A stretch of 64,000 nucleotides of DNA from Gallibacterium genomosp. 1 (GTDB lineage: Bacteria; Pseudomonadota; Gammaproteobacteria; Enterobacterales; Pasteurellaceae), in NCBI RefSeq assembly GCF_000771875.1, contig NZ_JPXX01000009.1, positions 54,764 to 118,763 on the forward strand, given 5' to 3'. Below are positions 1 to 8,273 of this stretch, piece by piece (positions within the stretch are counted from its first letter, which is position 1; the number at the start of each line of letters is the position of its first letter). The notes under the pieces are model-generated. The model was not told the origin of the DNA and ran no database searches. It saw nothing but the letters and a program-made list of their open reading frames with translations. The translations under genes were made by a program, and so were the position numbers.

Positions 1-431
1 ATCGCCACCCGTTGGCGCTGACCGCCCGATAAGGCTTTCGGCTTGCGATCGAGCAAATGGGCAAGTTGTAACACTTCTGCCACTTGATTTACCCGAGTCT
101 CACGTTCCGCTTTGCTCACCCCAGCCAGTTTTAAGCCGAAAGACATATTTTCCGCCACATTCAAATGAGGGTAGAGGGCGTAAGATTGAAACACCATTCC
201 TATGCCTCTTTTGGCTGGCGGCACATCATTCATTCTTTTTTCGCCGATGTATAAATCCCCTGTGCTGATGTCTTCAAGCCCTGCGATCATTCTAAGTAAG
301 GTGGATTTTCCACAGCCAGAAGGTCCAACAAAAACGACAAATTCGCCTTCATCAATTTCTAAATTAATGTCCGTTGAAATCTGTACATTGCCGTAGGATT
401 TACCCACATTGCGTAAGGATACCTTTGCCAT
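1..431 (-). CDS. malK: MalK, maltose/maltodextrin ABC transporter ATPase (partial)
   Basis: ATP-hydrolysing subunit of the maltodextrin importer; it works on the cytoplasmic face of MalF-MalG and in enterics also restrains MalT (family knowledge). About 143 codons are visible from the ATG at 429-431, preceded by a GAGGTTA ribosome site, to the window edge. Seen in order: Walker [10 protein letters not shown] (300-326), the Q-loop region [12 protein letters not shown], and the ABC signature LSGGQRQR right at the edge. Walker B, the H-loop and the C-terminal regulatory domain lie outside. It diverges from malEFG across a gap with CRP and MalT sites, which separates it from other sugar ATPases such as UgpC. 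Confidence 0.93.
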   Translation of the reverse strand, partial: MAKVSLRNVGKSYGNVQISTDINLEIDEGEFVVFVGPSGCGKSTLLRMIAGLEDISTGDLYIGEKRMNDVPPAKRGIGMVFQSYALYPHLNVAENMSFGLKLAGVSKAERETRVNQVAEVLQLAHLLDRKPKALSGGQRQRVA

Positions 432-602
432 ATTTAACCTCGTTTTGCATTTTTATCCGAAAGCTTAGGATAATTCAATGTGCCGTATCTTCCCCTATTC
501 ATTTATAAAAAAAATCCTCCTTGACGGATTTTTTTAAGGATTAGATGAAAAAATCGGCTGAAAATGATGTTGTGTGTTGAAAAGGACAATTTGGCGAGCT
601 TT

Positions 603-618
603 TGTGATAGCGATCACA
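603..618. promoter_or_regulatory. CRP (cAMP receptor protein) binding site 1
   Basis: TGTGATAGCGATCACA is a perfect match to the CRP consensus TGTGA-N6-TCACA. It lies between the divergent malK and malE promoters and implies catabolite control. Confidence 0.85.
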
Positions 619-635
619 TTTTCTTCTTTCATTTT

Positions 636-651
636 TGTGAGCTTGCTCACA
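636..651. promoter_or_regulatory. CRP binding site 2
   Basis: TGTGAGCTTGCTCACA is a second perfect CRP palindrome. Its centre is 33 bp from that of site 1, about three helical turns, so both sites face the same side of the DNA. Confidence 0.85.
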
Positions 652-690
652 GAAATAGAAAAAACTTGTCAGAACAGGCTGATTTTTTAA

Positions 691-738
691 AAGGAGGAGA
701 TGGGGGGAGGATAACAAATTGTAAAATTTACGCATAAT
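691..738 (+). promoter_or_regulatory. malE promoter: tandem MalT boxes and -10 element
   Basis: Two GGAGGA cores (693-698 and 706-711) match the core of the MalT box GGGGAKGAGG. The second ends exactly 21 bp before CATAAT (733-738). The malP promoter shows the same core, -10 sequence and spacing, which supports both. No -35 element is evident, as expected for an activator-dependent promoter. Confidence 0.75.
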
Positions 739-784
739 GAAGCAGAAATCCTTATTACCCACTCACAATCAGGAGCGTAGTATT

Positions 785-1987
785 ATGAAAAAAGTGATGA
801 AAAAAAACTTATTGACTTTCACCCTAAGCACCATTGCCAGCCTTGTTTTCTCAGGGGCGGTAATGGCGAAAATGAGCGAAGGAAAACTGGTGATTTGGAT
901 CAACGGCGACAAAGGCTATAACGGCTTGGCTGAAGTTGGGAAAAAATTTGAAGCGGATACAGGCATTCCCGTGTTAGTAGAACACCCTGATAAACTAGAA
1001 GAAAAATTCCCACAAGTTGCCGCAACAGGCGATGGACCCGACATTATTTTCTGGGCGCACGATCGCTTTGGTGGCTATGCACAAGCAGGATTGTTAGCCG
1101 AATTGCACCCTAGCCCTGACTTTAAAGAAAAATTCGCCGATTTCGTGTGGGACGCACAAACCTATAATGGCAAAGTGATTTCTTACCCTGTTGCGATTGA
1201 ATCCCTTTCATTAATCTACAACAAAGACCTGATCAAATCGCCACCTCGCACTTGGGAAGAAATCCGCGAATTGGATAAAACCCTAAAAGCACAGGGGAAA
1301 AATGCCATTATGTGGAACCTTGCAGAGCCTTATTTCACTTGGCCAGTGGTTGCTGCCAATGGAGGCTATGCGTTCAAATTTGACAACGGACGCTACAACC
1401 CGCAAGATATCGGCGTGAATAACGCAGGTTCGCAACAAGGATTACAATTTGTCGTGGATTTGGTGAAAGATAAGGTGATCAATCCTGATATGGACTATTC
1501 CGTTGCGGAAGCTAGCTTCAACAAAGGAGAAACTGCCTTAACCATCAACGGGCCTTGGTCGTGGGGCAACATTGAAAAAAGTGGGATCAATTATGGCGTG
1601 GCAGTATTGCCTACCCTCAATGGTAACCCATCTAAACCATTTGTGGGGGTATTAAGTGCCGCGATCAATGCCGCAAGTCCAAATCAGGATCTCGCCGTTG
1701 AGTTTTTAGAAAATTATCTTTTAACGGACGAAGGGTTAGCCACTGTGAATAAAGATAAACCATTGGGAGCAGTGGCATTGAAATCTTACCAAGCTAAGCT
1801 CGCTGTTGATCCTAGCATTGCCGCCACGATGACGAATGCGGAAAACGGAGAAATTATGCCGAACATTCCGCAAATGTCCGCCTTTTGGTACGCTGAACGC
1901 AGTGCGATTACTAATGCGGTGAATGGTCGTCAAACGGTACAACAAGCCCTAGATGACGCACGAGCAAGAATTTTAAAACAGCAATAA
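785..1987 (+). CDS. malE: MalE, periplasmic maltose/maltodextrin-binding protein
   Basis: Periplasmic receptor that hands maltose and maltodextrins to MalFGK2. The 400-residue product starts with a signal peptide (basic MKKVMKKN, hydrophobic core, cleavage after AVMA); the mature part opens with [18 protein letters not shown], nearly the E. coli MalE start. [20 protein letters not shown] and [12 protein letters not shown] are also conserved. The ATG at 785 has AGGAG at 771-775; an upstream in-frame ATG at 737 falls inside the -10 box and is rejected. malF follows after 75 bases. Confidence 0.96.
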   Translation: MKKVMKKNLLTFTLSTIASLVFSGAVMAKMSEGKLVIWINGDKGYNGLAEVGKKFEADTGIPVLVEHPDKLEEKFPQVAATGDGPDIIFWAHDRFGGYAQAGLLAELHPSPDFKEKFADFVWDAQTYNGKVISYPVAIESLSLIYNKDLIKSPPRTWEEIRELDKTLKAQGKNAIMWNLAEPYFTWPVVAANGGYAFKFDNGRYNPQDIGVNNAGSQQGLQFVVDLVKDKVINPDMDYSVAEASFNKGETALTINGPWSWGNIEKSGINYGVAVLPTLNGNPSKPFVGVLSAAINAASPNQDLAVEFLENYLLTDEGLATVNKDKPLGAVALKSYQAKLAVDPSIAATMTNAENGEIMPNIPQMSAFWYAERSAITNAVNGRQTVQQALDDARARILKQQ

Positions 1988-2062
1988 TTTGAGGGGAATT
2001 TCCCCCTTTTGTCTATAGCTAAAAGTGCGGTGCTTTTTTTTACATTTTTTTTGAGGTGTAGT

Positions 2063-3619
2063 ATGCGATCATTTTTAAGCCCCAATCCTGTTTTAACCCC
2101 CAAGCTGAAGCAACGAGGTTTTGTCAGATACAGCCTAATCCTTGCCATTTTGTTCTTGGATTTTTATGCCGTAATGCTGATGTATTCGCAAGGCGAGTAT
2201 CTTTTCGCCCTATTAACCCTCGTGATTCTCACCTCTGGGGTTTATATTTTTAGCAGCCCGAAAGCCTATGCGTGGCGATATGTGTACCCCGGCATCACAG
2301 GAATGATCATCTTTATTTTGTTTCCATTGGTAGCCACTATCGCCATTGCATTCACCAATTACAGCAGCACAAACCAACTTTCATTTGAGCGTGCGTTAAA
2401 CGTTTTAACCACCCAGAAATATTTATCTGGCGAAAAATATGATTTCAAGCTCTACCCACAAGCGGAGGGAAAATTCCAAATTGGCTTATCGCATAACGGA
2501 GAATATTTTCTTTCCGAACCCGTACCGTTAGCCCCTGCACAAGTCAATTTAACGCGACAAGATCTGCCAAACATCAGTACCGCTCCGCTGAAAACCATTA
2601 CCCAAAATCGCCAAACCTTGCAAGCGATGACCTTAATTTTACCTAATGGCTCATCATTAACAATGAGTTCATTACGCCAGTTTTCAGCTCAAAGTCCTCG
2701 CTATCATTATGACGAAGCGACACATCAGCTAGTTAATAACGAAAACGGCAAACGCTATGCTGCCAATTTTGACATGGGCTTTTTCCAACAAATTGATGCA
2801 CAAGGCAACTGGCTGAAAGAAACCCTTGAACCCGGTTTCACCGTTTCTATCGGCTTCAGCAATTTTATTAAAATTTTCACCGATGAGGGCATTCAAAAGC
2901 CGTTTATCCAAATTTTTATTTGGACGATTGTATTTTCTGTGCTGACGGTAATTTTTACTGTGATCTTAGGAATGATTTTCGCCAGCCTCGTACAGTGGGA
3001 AGCCTTAAAAGGCAAGGCAATTTATCGTCTTTTATTAATTCTGCCTTATGCCGTTCCAGCATTTATTTCCATCTTAATTTTCAAAGGGTTATTTAATCAA
3101 AGTTTCGGTGAAATCAATATGATCTTGAACCAGCTTTTCGGCATTCGCCCTGAATGGTTTAATGATCCGTTCTTAGCTAAGGTAATGATTTTAATCGTAA
3201 ATACTTGGCTGGGCTATCCTTATATGATGATCTTATGTATGGGTTTATTGAAAGCCATTCCGCAAGATTTGTATGAAGCCTCCGCAATGGACGGTGCGTC
3301 CACTTGGCAAAATTTTAGCAAAATTACCGTGCCTTTATTGTTGAAACCGCTCACTCCCTTAATGATCGCCTCGTTCGCCTTTAATTTTAACAACTTTGTG
3401 CTAATTCAATTATTAACCAATGGGCGACCAGATATGATCGGCACAACAACACCAGCAGGACATACTGATCTTTTAGTCAGCTATACTTACCGAATCGCAT
3501 TTGAGGGTGGCGGAAGCCAAGATTTTGGGCTAGCCGCTGCCATTGCAACCCTGATTTTCCTATTAGTGGCGGGGCTTGCCTTGCTGAATATCAAAGCCAC
3601 AAAAATGAAATTTGACTAG
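2063..3619 (+). CDS. malF: MalF, maltose transporter permease
   Basis: Inner-membrane channel subunit of the maltodextrin importer. The 518-residue product (E. coli 514) has N-terminal membrane helices, then a large periplasmic P2-type domain (roughly residues 95-285) that family knowledge says docks MalE, then further helices. The EAA loop that contacts MalK reads [21 protein letters not shown] chose the ATG at 2063, preceded by TGAGGTG, over an in-frame TTG at 2009. It is followed after 8 bases by malG, so the two are surely co-transcribed. Confidence 0.95.
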   Translation: MRSFLSPNPVLTPKLKQRGFVRYSLILAILFLDFYAVMLMYSQGEYLFALLTLVILTSGVYIFSSPKAYAWRYVYPGITGMIIFILFPLVATIAIAFTNYSSTNQLSFERALNVLTTQKYLSGEKYDFKLYPQAEGKFQIGLSHNGEYFLSEPVPLAPAQVNLTRQDLPNISTAPLKTITQNRQTLQAMTLILPNGSSLTMSSLRQFSAQSPRYHYDEATHQLVNNENGKRYAANFDMGFFQQIDAQGNWLKETLEPGFTVSIGFSNFIKIFTDEGIQKPFIQIFIWTIVFSVLTVIFTVILGMIFASLVQWEALKGKAIYRLLLILPYAVPAFISILIFKGLFNQSFGEINMILNQLFGIRPEWFNDPFLAKVMILIVNTWLGYPYMMILCMGLLKAIPQDLYEASAMDGASTWQNFSKITVPLLLKPLTPLMIASFAFNFNNFVLIQLLTNGRPDMIGTTTPAGHTDLLVSYTYRIAFEGGGSQDFGLAAAIATLIFLLVAGLALLNIKATKMKFD

Positions 3620-3627
3620 GAGGGATT

Positions 3628-4518
3628 ATGGCTATTGTTCAAGCAAAATCATTACGCTATCGCCTATGGGCAACCCATTTATTTTTAATTGCCTTTATCG
3701 CCTTAATAATGTTCCCACTATTGATGGTGGTTGGCATTTCTTTACGTCCAGGGAATTTGGCACTTGGAGATATTATTCCACACGAAATCTCTTGGGAACA
3801 CTGGAAACTCGCCCTCGGGTTTGATGTGGTACATTCCGATGGCACTATCATCCCACCGCCGTTTCCCGTATTACTTTGGCTTTGGAACTCAGTGAAAGTC
3901 GCAACGCTGACTTCAGTGGGAATTGTCGCACTTTCCACCACCTGTGCTTACGCTTTCGCCAGAATGAAATTCAAAGGCAAAAAAACGCTATTGCAAGGAA
4001 TGCTCATTTTCCAAATGTTCCCTGCGGTGTTATCCCTTGTCGCCTTATATGCCTTGTTTGATCGCCTAGGGCAATATATCCCATTTCTGGGGTTAAACAC
4101 TCACGCTGGCGTGATCTTCGCCTATCTTGGTGGTATTGCATTGCACGTTTGGACGATCAAGGGATATTTTGAAACCATCGATGGCTCATTAGAAGAAGCC
4201 GCCGAATTAGACGGTGCAACACCGTGGCAAGCGTTCCGCTTGATTTTGCTTCCGCTTTCTGTGCCGATTTTGGCGGTGGTGTTTATTTTATCTTTCATCG
4301 CAGCTATTACAGAAGTGCCAATCGCCTCACTGCTCTTGCGTGATGTGGAAAGCTACACTCTCGCCGTGGGTATGCAACAATATCTTTATCCTCAAAACTA
4401 TTTATGGGGCGATTTTGCCGCCGCAGCCGTCCTTTCCGCTATCCCTATCACCGCCGTCTTCCTACTTGCCCAACGCTGGCTAGTTGGCGGATTAACCGCA
4501 GGCGGTGTAAAAGGTTAA
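3628..4518 (+). CDS. malG: MalG, maltose transporter permease
   Basis: Second channel subunit of MalFGK2. At 296 residues it has exactly the E. coli length. About six hydrophobic segments are visible. The EAA loop reads [20 protein letters not shown], and the C-terminus ends in [10 protein letters not shown], the tail that reaches towards the MalF sugar site in the E. coli complex. An AGGAGG ribosome site lies 5 bases upstream of the ATG. It is the last gene of malEFG: a terminator hairpin follows at 4578-4613, and no malM or lamB follows, unlike E. coli. Confidence 0.95.
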   Translation: MAIVQAKSLRYRLWATHLFLIAFIALIMFPLLMVVGISLRPGNLALGDIIPHEISWEHWKLALGFDVVHSDGTIIPPPFPVLLWLWNSVKVATLTSVGIVALSTTCAYAFARMKFKGKKTLLQGMLIFQMFPAVLSLVALYALFDRLGQYIPFLGLNTHAGVIFAYLGGIALHVWTIKGYFETIDGSLEEAAELDGATPWQAFRLILLPLSVPILAVVFILSFIAAITEVPIASLLLRDVESYTLAVGMQQYLYPQNYLWGDFAAAAVLSAIPITAVFLLAQRWLVGGLTAGGVKG

Positions 4519-4577
4519 TTCCTGAGGGGAAGAAAAAGTAAAAAAATAGCGAAAAATCTGACCGCACTTTGAATGAT

Positions 4578-4613
4578 AAATCACGCTCTCAACACTTGTA
4601 GGGCGTGATTTTT
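4578..4613 (+). terminator. Terminator after malEFG
   Basis: Inverted repeat AAATCACGC / GCGTGATTT with a 16-base loop, followed by T residues. An uptake sequence (4561-4569) lies just upstream. Confidence 0.65.
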
Positions 4614-4708
4614 AAGCCGGTAAAATATGATTAAAGAGAGTTAAAACCATTTCTGACTTTGCTGATAGTGGTGGAGGGGAAGAAGATTATAATGCACTAA
4701 AGTAATTT

Positions 4709-5191
4709 TTACTGCGTTTCATAATCTCTGTGCTTTTCTTCTAATTTTGCAAAGTTGCAACAAAATTTCTCAAAGCCAAAACGTTTTGTAATTGCATTGG
4801 TATATGTTTTGGTTGCGATCTCGTAAATGCGGGCTTTATGTTGATTGATATATAAATCTTCTTTGATGAGTAACGCTGTATATTTTAAATCTATCTCAAA
4901 TTCTTTGGTATAATCAATCTCAATTAAAGCACTATCAACAATAGGGAACATATAAGCAAAGCGAATACTTGCCTTTTGTTCACCACTGCTTTTTACCTTA
5001 AAATCACTTTGACTTTTACAAATTTTAGAAGATAAAGGGGCAATATATTTTATACCGTTAATGGAAAGGACTATACCGACAAAAGGTCACTTTTTTCCAT
5101 TATCTTTATTGGCTGGAATTTTCGGTTCAATTTCTCTTAAAAAATCAAGATAGTGATCTGTTACACGATATAATTTTAATCTATCACTCAT
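4709..5191 (-). pseudogene. toxN: ToxN/AbiQ-family type III toxin, interrupted by an in-frame TGA
   Basis: Read through, this frame gives a 160-residue ToxN-like endoribonuclease (family: toxin kept inactive by a repeat RNA). It begins MSDRLKLYRVTDHYLDFLRE. Family landmarks include FVGIVLSINGIKYIAPLSS (compare FIGIVLEIQGHKYLAPLTS of ToxN) and the C-terminal CCNFAKLEEKHRDYE. Codon 35, at 5087-5089, is TGA where relatives often have Arg before PFVGIVL, so one CGA or AGA to TGA change would explain it. The rest of the frame is intact, which points to recent inactivation or a read error. The start at 5191 has GGGG at 5200-5203; an in-frame ATG at 5197 is an alternative. Antitoxin repeats and a terminator lie directly upstream. 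Confidence 0.82.
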
Positions 5192-5222
5192 AACCATTTC
5201 CCCAATGAAAATACTGTGCAAA

Positions 5223-5251
5223 AAAAAAGATGCCGATTAGGCATCTTTTTT
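5223..5251 (-). terminator. Terminator between antitoxin repeats and toxN
   Basis: Twelve-bp arms AAAAAAGATGCC / GGCATCTTTTTT around loop GATTA. It works in either direction. In type III systems such a leaky terminator sits between the antitoxin RNA and the toxin and sets their ratio. Confidence 0.85.
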
Positions 5252-5252
5252 C

Positions 5253-5337
5253 AGCACTTGTGGTAGCTTGCACCTAATTAAGTAGCACTTATGGCAGCTT
5301 ACGCCCGATTAAATAGCACTTATGGCAGCTTACGCCT
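5253..5337 (-). ncRNA. toxI: ToxI-like antitoxin RNA, about 2.7 tandem 31-bp repeats
   Basis: Direct repeats without spacers: unit 1 at 5253-5283 (diverged), unit 2 at 5284-5314 and a partial unit 3 from 5315. Units 2 and 3 share AGCACTTATGGCAGCTTACG on the plus strand; the RNA is read from the minus strand. A strong promoter ends just before the array and a terminator just after it, followed by the toxN reading frame. This promoter-repeats-terminator-toxin order defines type III toxin-antitoxin loci. Each repeat would fold into a pseudoknot that binds one toxin (family knowledge). Repeat number and length place it nearer to the short-array families than to the 5.5-copy ToxIN of Pectobacterium. 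Confidence 0.82.
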
Positions 5338-5345
5338 CAGCACAT

Positions 5346-5374
5346 AATATAGCCATTTTTGAGTGGTATTTCAA
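5346..5374 (-). promoter_or_regulatory. toxI promoter
   Basis: On the minus strand, -35 TTGAAA (5369-5374) and -10 TATATT (5346-5351) are separated by exactly 17 bp. The predicted start, near 5339, falls at the first antitoxin repeat. Confidence 0.8.
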
Positions 5375-5419
5375 GGTTTGTCATTGATTTTCCTTTTCTA
5401 GTCGTTTTTCGTTTTTAAT

Positions 5420-8098
5420 TTAACTGTACCCCATCAATTGCAAAAGTTCCCTTGTGTATTGAATGGCTTCGTTACGATTTGCTACGCCTAATTTTTGATA
5501 TAAATTGCGGATATGGGTTTTAATTGTAGTGGTGGCAACTTGTAATTCATCTGAAATTTGGTCGTTGCTATATCCCGAATAAATTAAGCCTAGCACTTGC
5601 CATTCCCGTTGGGTAAGGGGGCTGATTTTTAATAAATCTGGCACTTGCGGATTTTTTAATAATTGTGCGACAAATTCTTCATCAAAATGAGCGAATTTAT
5701 GTCGATAATATTGGTTGATGTGGCGTAAGATAAATTGAGCTTTATGAGCAACTAATTCATCGAGGCTGTTTTGGGCAAGTAATTGGCGGATTTGCTGTGC
5801 CATTATTTCCCCCTCCAACACGAAAACACTGATAAAGTTGGTTTGTTTGGTGAGGGCAAGAGCAAGCTGAAGATCTGCCATCGCCGCTGTTTTGTTATGT
5901 GTAAGAAAATGCAGCCGATTGCGTAAAATTAAGGCTCTATTTAAGTCGCTGATAAATTGTAACTTTTCCGCCGTTTGGATCAATTTATCCAAAATCGTTT
6001 TGGCAGCCTCATAATCGCCGATCAGCATTTTTGCCCGCGCAATATTACGCCATTGTACTTGGCTGAAATGATTGGTATCCGTGCTTGGTGGTTGGTTTTG
6101 AATTAGCCAATTTTGAGCAGCTTGGTTATCGTTCGTCATTTGCCATAACACAATTTTGACCTGATCAGCATTGGCATTCCAATCGTTGTGATAATGATGT
6201 GCATTTTGTAGTTGGGTAATTTTTTCTAGCAGTCGGGCGGCGTTGTCTAAATCCCCGCGTACAATGGAAATTTTGCATAAAATCGCCAAACATTGTAGCC
6301 TTGCTTCTTCGCTATCCAACACAGAAATACCGGCGGTTGCCATAGCTTCGGCTTTGTCCAAATCATACCAATCCCATAAAATTTGCCCTTTCAAACGGAG
6401 CAAAAACTCATACATTGGAATTTGTTGTAAGTGGTTTTCTTTCACAAATAGCGTCGCTTTATTGAGCATATCATACCCCGCTTGTAAAAAACCTTGGGCG
6501 ATCAAGATTTCCGATTGTTGGAGTAATGTCCACAGCACATTGTGAGAGGTGTGATACTGACGAGCCATTTTTTCCGCTTTTTGCAGCATTGTAATCGCAT
6601 CAGCGAAATTGCCCTTAACGTGCCAAGCCTCGCCAATAATGGAGGTGGCAACAATTTTAGCATAGTGGGCGTTGTCAGCAAGGCGATTTAATGCGTTGGA
6701 GGCAAGTGAAAGTGCGGTGTTTTCATCGCCTGAATTTATGGCGACTTGGGCGAGCAACACGTCAAATTCCGCTTGATTTTCAGGGCTGAGATCGATGTTC
6801 TGTTGCTCAAAATGGGCAAAAATGCCAGCCACTTCACTATGTCGATGTTGGCTTTGGGCAAGCCACGCTTTTAATAACACCAGATTAGGGTAGGCGACAA
6901 GCCCTGTATCATCAAGATGTTCTAGGCTTTGCTCTAATAATTTGAGTTCCCCTTGGTGGAATAATTGCCAGCCGTTTTGTGATAAAATTTGCAACAATAA
7001 TTGTTTGTTTTCTAACAAGCTGGCGTGGTAGAGGGCTTCGGTAACATAGCCTTGTGCAAGCCAACCTCGTGCCGCTTGTTGGTGCAAGGCGGGCATTTCA
7101 TTTGCCAACTCACGTTGGCTGCAATGGGCTAAGAAAGAGGCAAAAAGCGGGTGAAAACGCCACCAATTATCATCGCTTTCCATTCGCTGTAAAAATAGCC
7201 CTTGTTTTTCTAACCGTTCCAAAATAAATCGGCTCTCTGTTTCGCCCGTTACTTCAGCTACGAGAGTTTCGTTCATTGAACGCAGAATGGAGCAACGCAA
7301 AATAAATTGTCTGGTTGCTTTATCCACAGGGGCAAGTACTTCGTCATTTAAGTAATCATTGATGTGAAAACTATGGTGGGAAAGGCGTTTGGCAATATCT
7401 TGTAAAGTACTTTTCTGCTGTTTGGCAGAAAGGCTGATGAGTTGTAACGCCGTCGGCCAGCCCTCCACCTCATCACAAAGTGCGGTAATTTCTTGTTCCG
7501 TTAAGGGATTTTCTAAGCGAGATTGGAAAAACGCAATACTTTCTTGATGAGAAAAAGGCAGTTGATGGGCATTAATTTCTAATAATTGTTCTTGCACTCT
7601 TAAACTGGCTAAGCTCAATGGCGGCTGAGAACGTGAAATCAAAATGAGCGTCATTGCAGGCGGTTGGTGTTTGATCCAATATTTTAATGCGTCGTGAATT
7701 TCTTCGTTTTCAATTAAATGATAATCATCAATCACCAGATAAAATGGCTGTTCGTAGGAAGCAAGATTGACCAACAACTGATTAAACAGTGAAGACAAAT
7801 TGGAATAGGGCGGATTGTCTTCATTGTGAATGTGGTTGTTGGTAGCTCTCGCTAATGCCGCACAAAAATAGCCTGCGAACCGCTCCGTTTGATTATCGCT
7901 TTCATCTAAAGAATACCAGCCTAGATGTGGTTTATCCTTTGCCCATTGGGAAATCAACGTAGTTTTGCCATAACCTGCGGGAGCGGTAATCAGCACTAAA
8001 GGATAATCTGAAGCCTGTTCTAGCAAGGATAATAAAGCGGTTCTGGTTACGCTATTTTGTAGGCGGTAAGAACAAATAAGTTTTGATGGAATTAACAT
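5420..8098 (-). CDS. malT: MalT, transcriptional activator of the maltose regulon
   Basis: ATP- and maltotriose-dependent activator of the mal promoters. The 892-residue product (E. coli 901) begins MLIPSKLICSYRL like E. coli MalT, so I use the ATG at 8098 rather than an in-frame TTG at 8152. Domains in order: STAND-type NTPase with Walker A APAGYGKTTLISQW, a long helical TPR-like sensor region, and a C-terminal LuxR-type helix-turn-helix (LTQREWQVLGLIYSGYSNDQ). It diverges from malPQ, and boxes it could bind lie in the gap. Two uptake sequences lie within it. Confidence 0.95.
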   Translation of the reverse strand: MLIPSKLICSYRLQNSVTRTALLSLLEQASDYPLVLITAPAGYGKTTLISQWAKDKPHLGWYSLDESDNQTERFAGYFCAALARATNNHIHNEDNPPYSNLSSLFNQLLVNLASYEQPFYLVIDDYHLIENEEIHDALKYWIKHQPPAMTLILISRSQPPLSLASLRVQEQLLEINAHQLPFSHQESIAFFQSRLENPLTEQEITALCDEVEGWPTALQLISLSAKQQKSTLQDIAKRLSHHSFHINDYLNDEVLAPVDKATRQFILRCSILRSMNETLVAEVTGETESRFILERLEKQGLFLQRMESDDNWWRFHPLFASFLAHCSQRELANEMPALHQQAARGWLAQGYVTEALYHASLLENKQLLLQILSQNGWQLFHQGELKLLEQSLEHLDDTGLVAYPNLVLLKAWLAQSQHRHSEVAGIFAHFEQQNIDLSPENQAEFDVLLAQVAINSGDENTALSLASNALNRLADNAHYAKIVATSIIGEAWHVKGNFADAITMLQKAEKMARQYHTSHNVLWTLLQQSEILIAQGFLQAGYDMLNKATLFVKENHLQQIPMYEFLLRLKGQILWDWYDLDKAEAMATAGISVLDSEEARLQCLAILCKISIVRGDLDNAARLLEKITQLQNAHHYHNDWNANADQVKIVLWQMTNDNQAAQNWLIQNQPPSTDTNHFSQVQWRNIARAKMLIGDYEAAKTILDKLIQTAEKLQFISDLNRALILRNRLHFLTHNKTAAMADLQLALALTKQTNFISVFVLEGEIMAQQIRQLLAQNSLDELVAHKAQFILRHINQYYRHKFAHFDEEFVAQLLKNPQVPDLLKISPLTQREWQVLGLIYSGYSNDQISDELQVATTTIKTHIRNLYQKLGVANRNEAIQYTRELLQLMGYS

Positions 8099-8140
8099 TG
8101 TTAATAACCCTTTTGTTGATGAAAGATGTCTTTTGGAGTT

Positions 8141-8230
8141 CTCCTCCCCCAAATAAGAAATTACTTCCTACTCGTCATACTGACAAGATTATAGCAAGGA
8201 GGATTTATTTTTTCTCCTGCCGAGCATAAT
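8141..8230 (+). promoter_or_regulatory. malPQ promoter with MalT boxes
   Basis: GGAGGA core at 8198-8203 on the plus strand, then 21 bp, then CATAAT (8225-8230), the same geometry as at malE. Further box-like cores occur on the minus strand at 8142-8147 (within CTCCTCCCCC) and near 8212-8217. The minus-strand box at 8141-8150 faces malT. The malP ribosome site AAGGAG lies just before the ATG at 8274. Confidence 0.7.
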
Positions 8231-8273
8231 AAAACAAGAAGAATGTTTAATTTATGCCTTAAAAGGAGTTTTT

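Larger units (their letters stand above)
432..784. promoter_or_regulatory. malK / malEFG divergent control region
   Basis: This 353-base gap holds no gene. It contains two perfect CRP palindromes (603-618, 636-651) and plus-strand MalT-type GGAGGA cores at 693-698 and 706-711. On the minus strand facing malK there is a GGAGGA core (515-520) and a similar GGAAGA core (488-493). The plus-strand -10 CATAAT at 733-738 overlaps an in-frame upstream ATG at 737, so that ATG cannot be the malE start. The layout matches the E. coli malEp-malKp switch, where CRP and MalT act together. Confidence 0.8.

Noticed and set aside
737..784. Upstream start giving malE 16 extra residues
   Set aside because: The ATG lies inside the predicted -10 box, has no ribosome site, and the extension precedes a normal signal peptide.
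5253..5337. Direct repeats that could suggest a CRISPR array
   Set aside because: The 31-bp units are contiguous with no spacers, few in number, and sit between a promoter and a terminator upstream of a ToxN-like frame.
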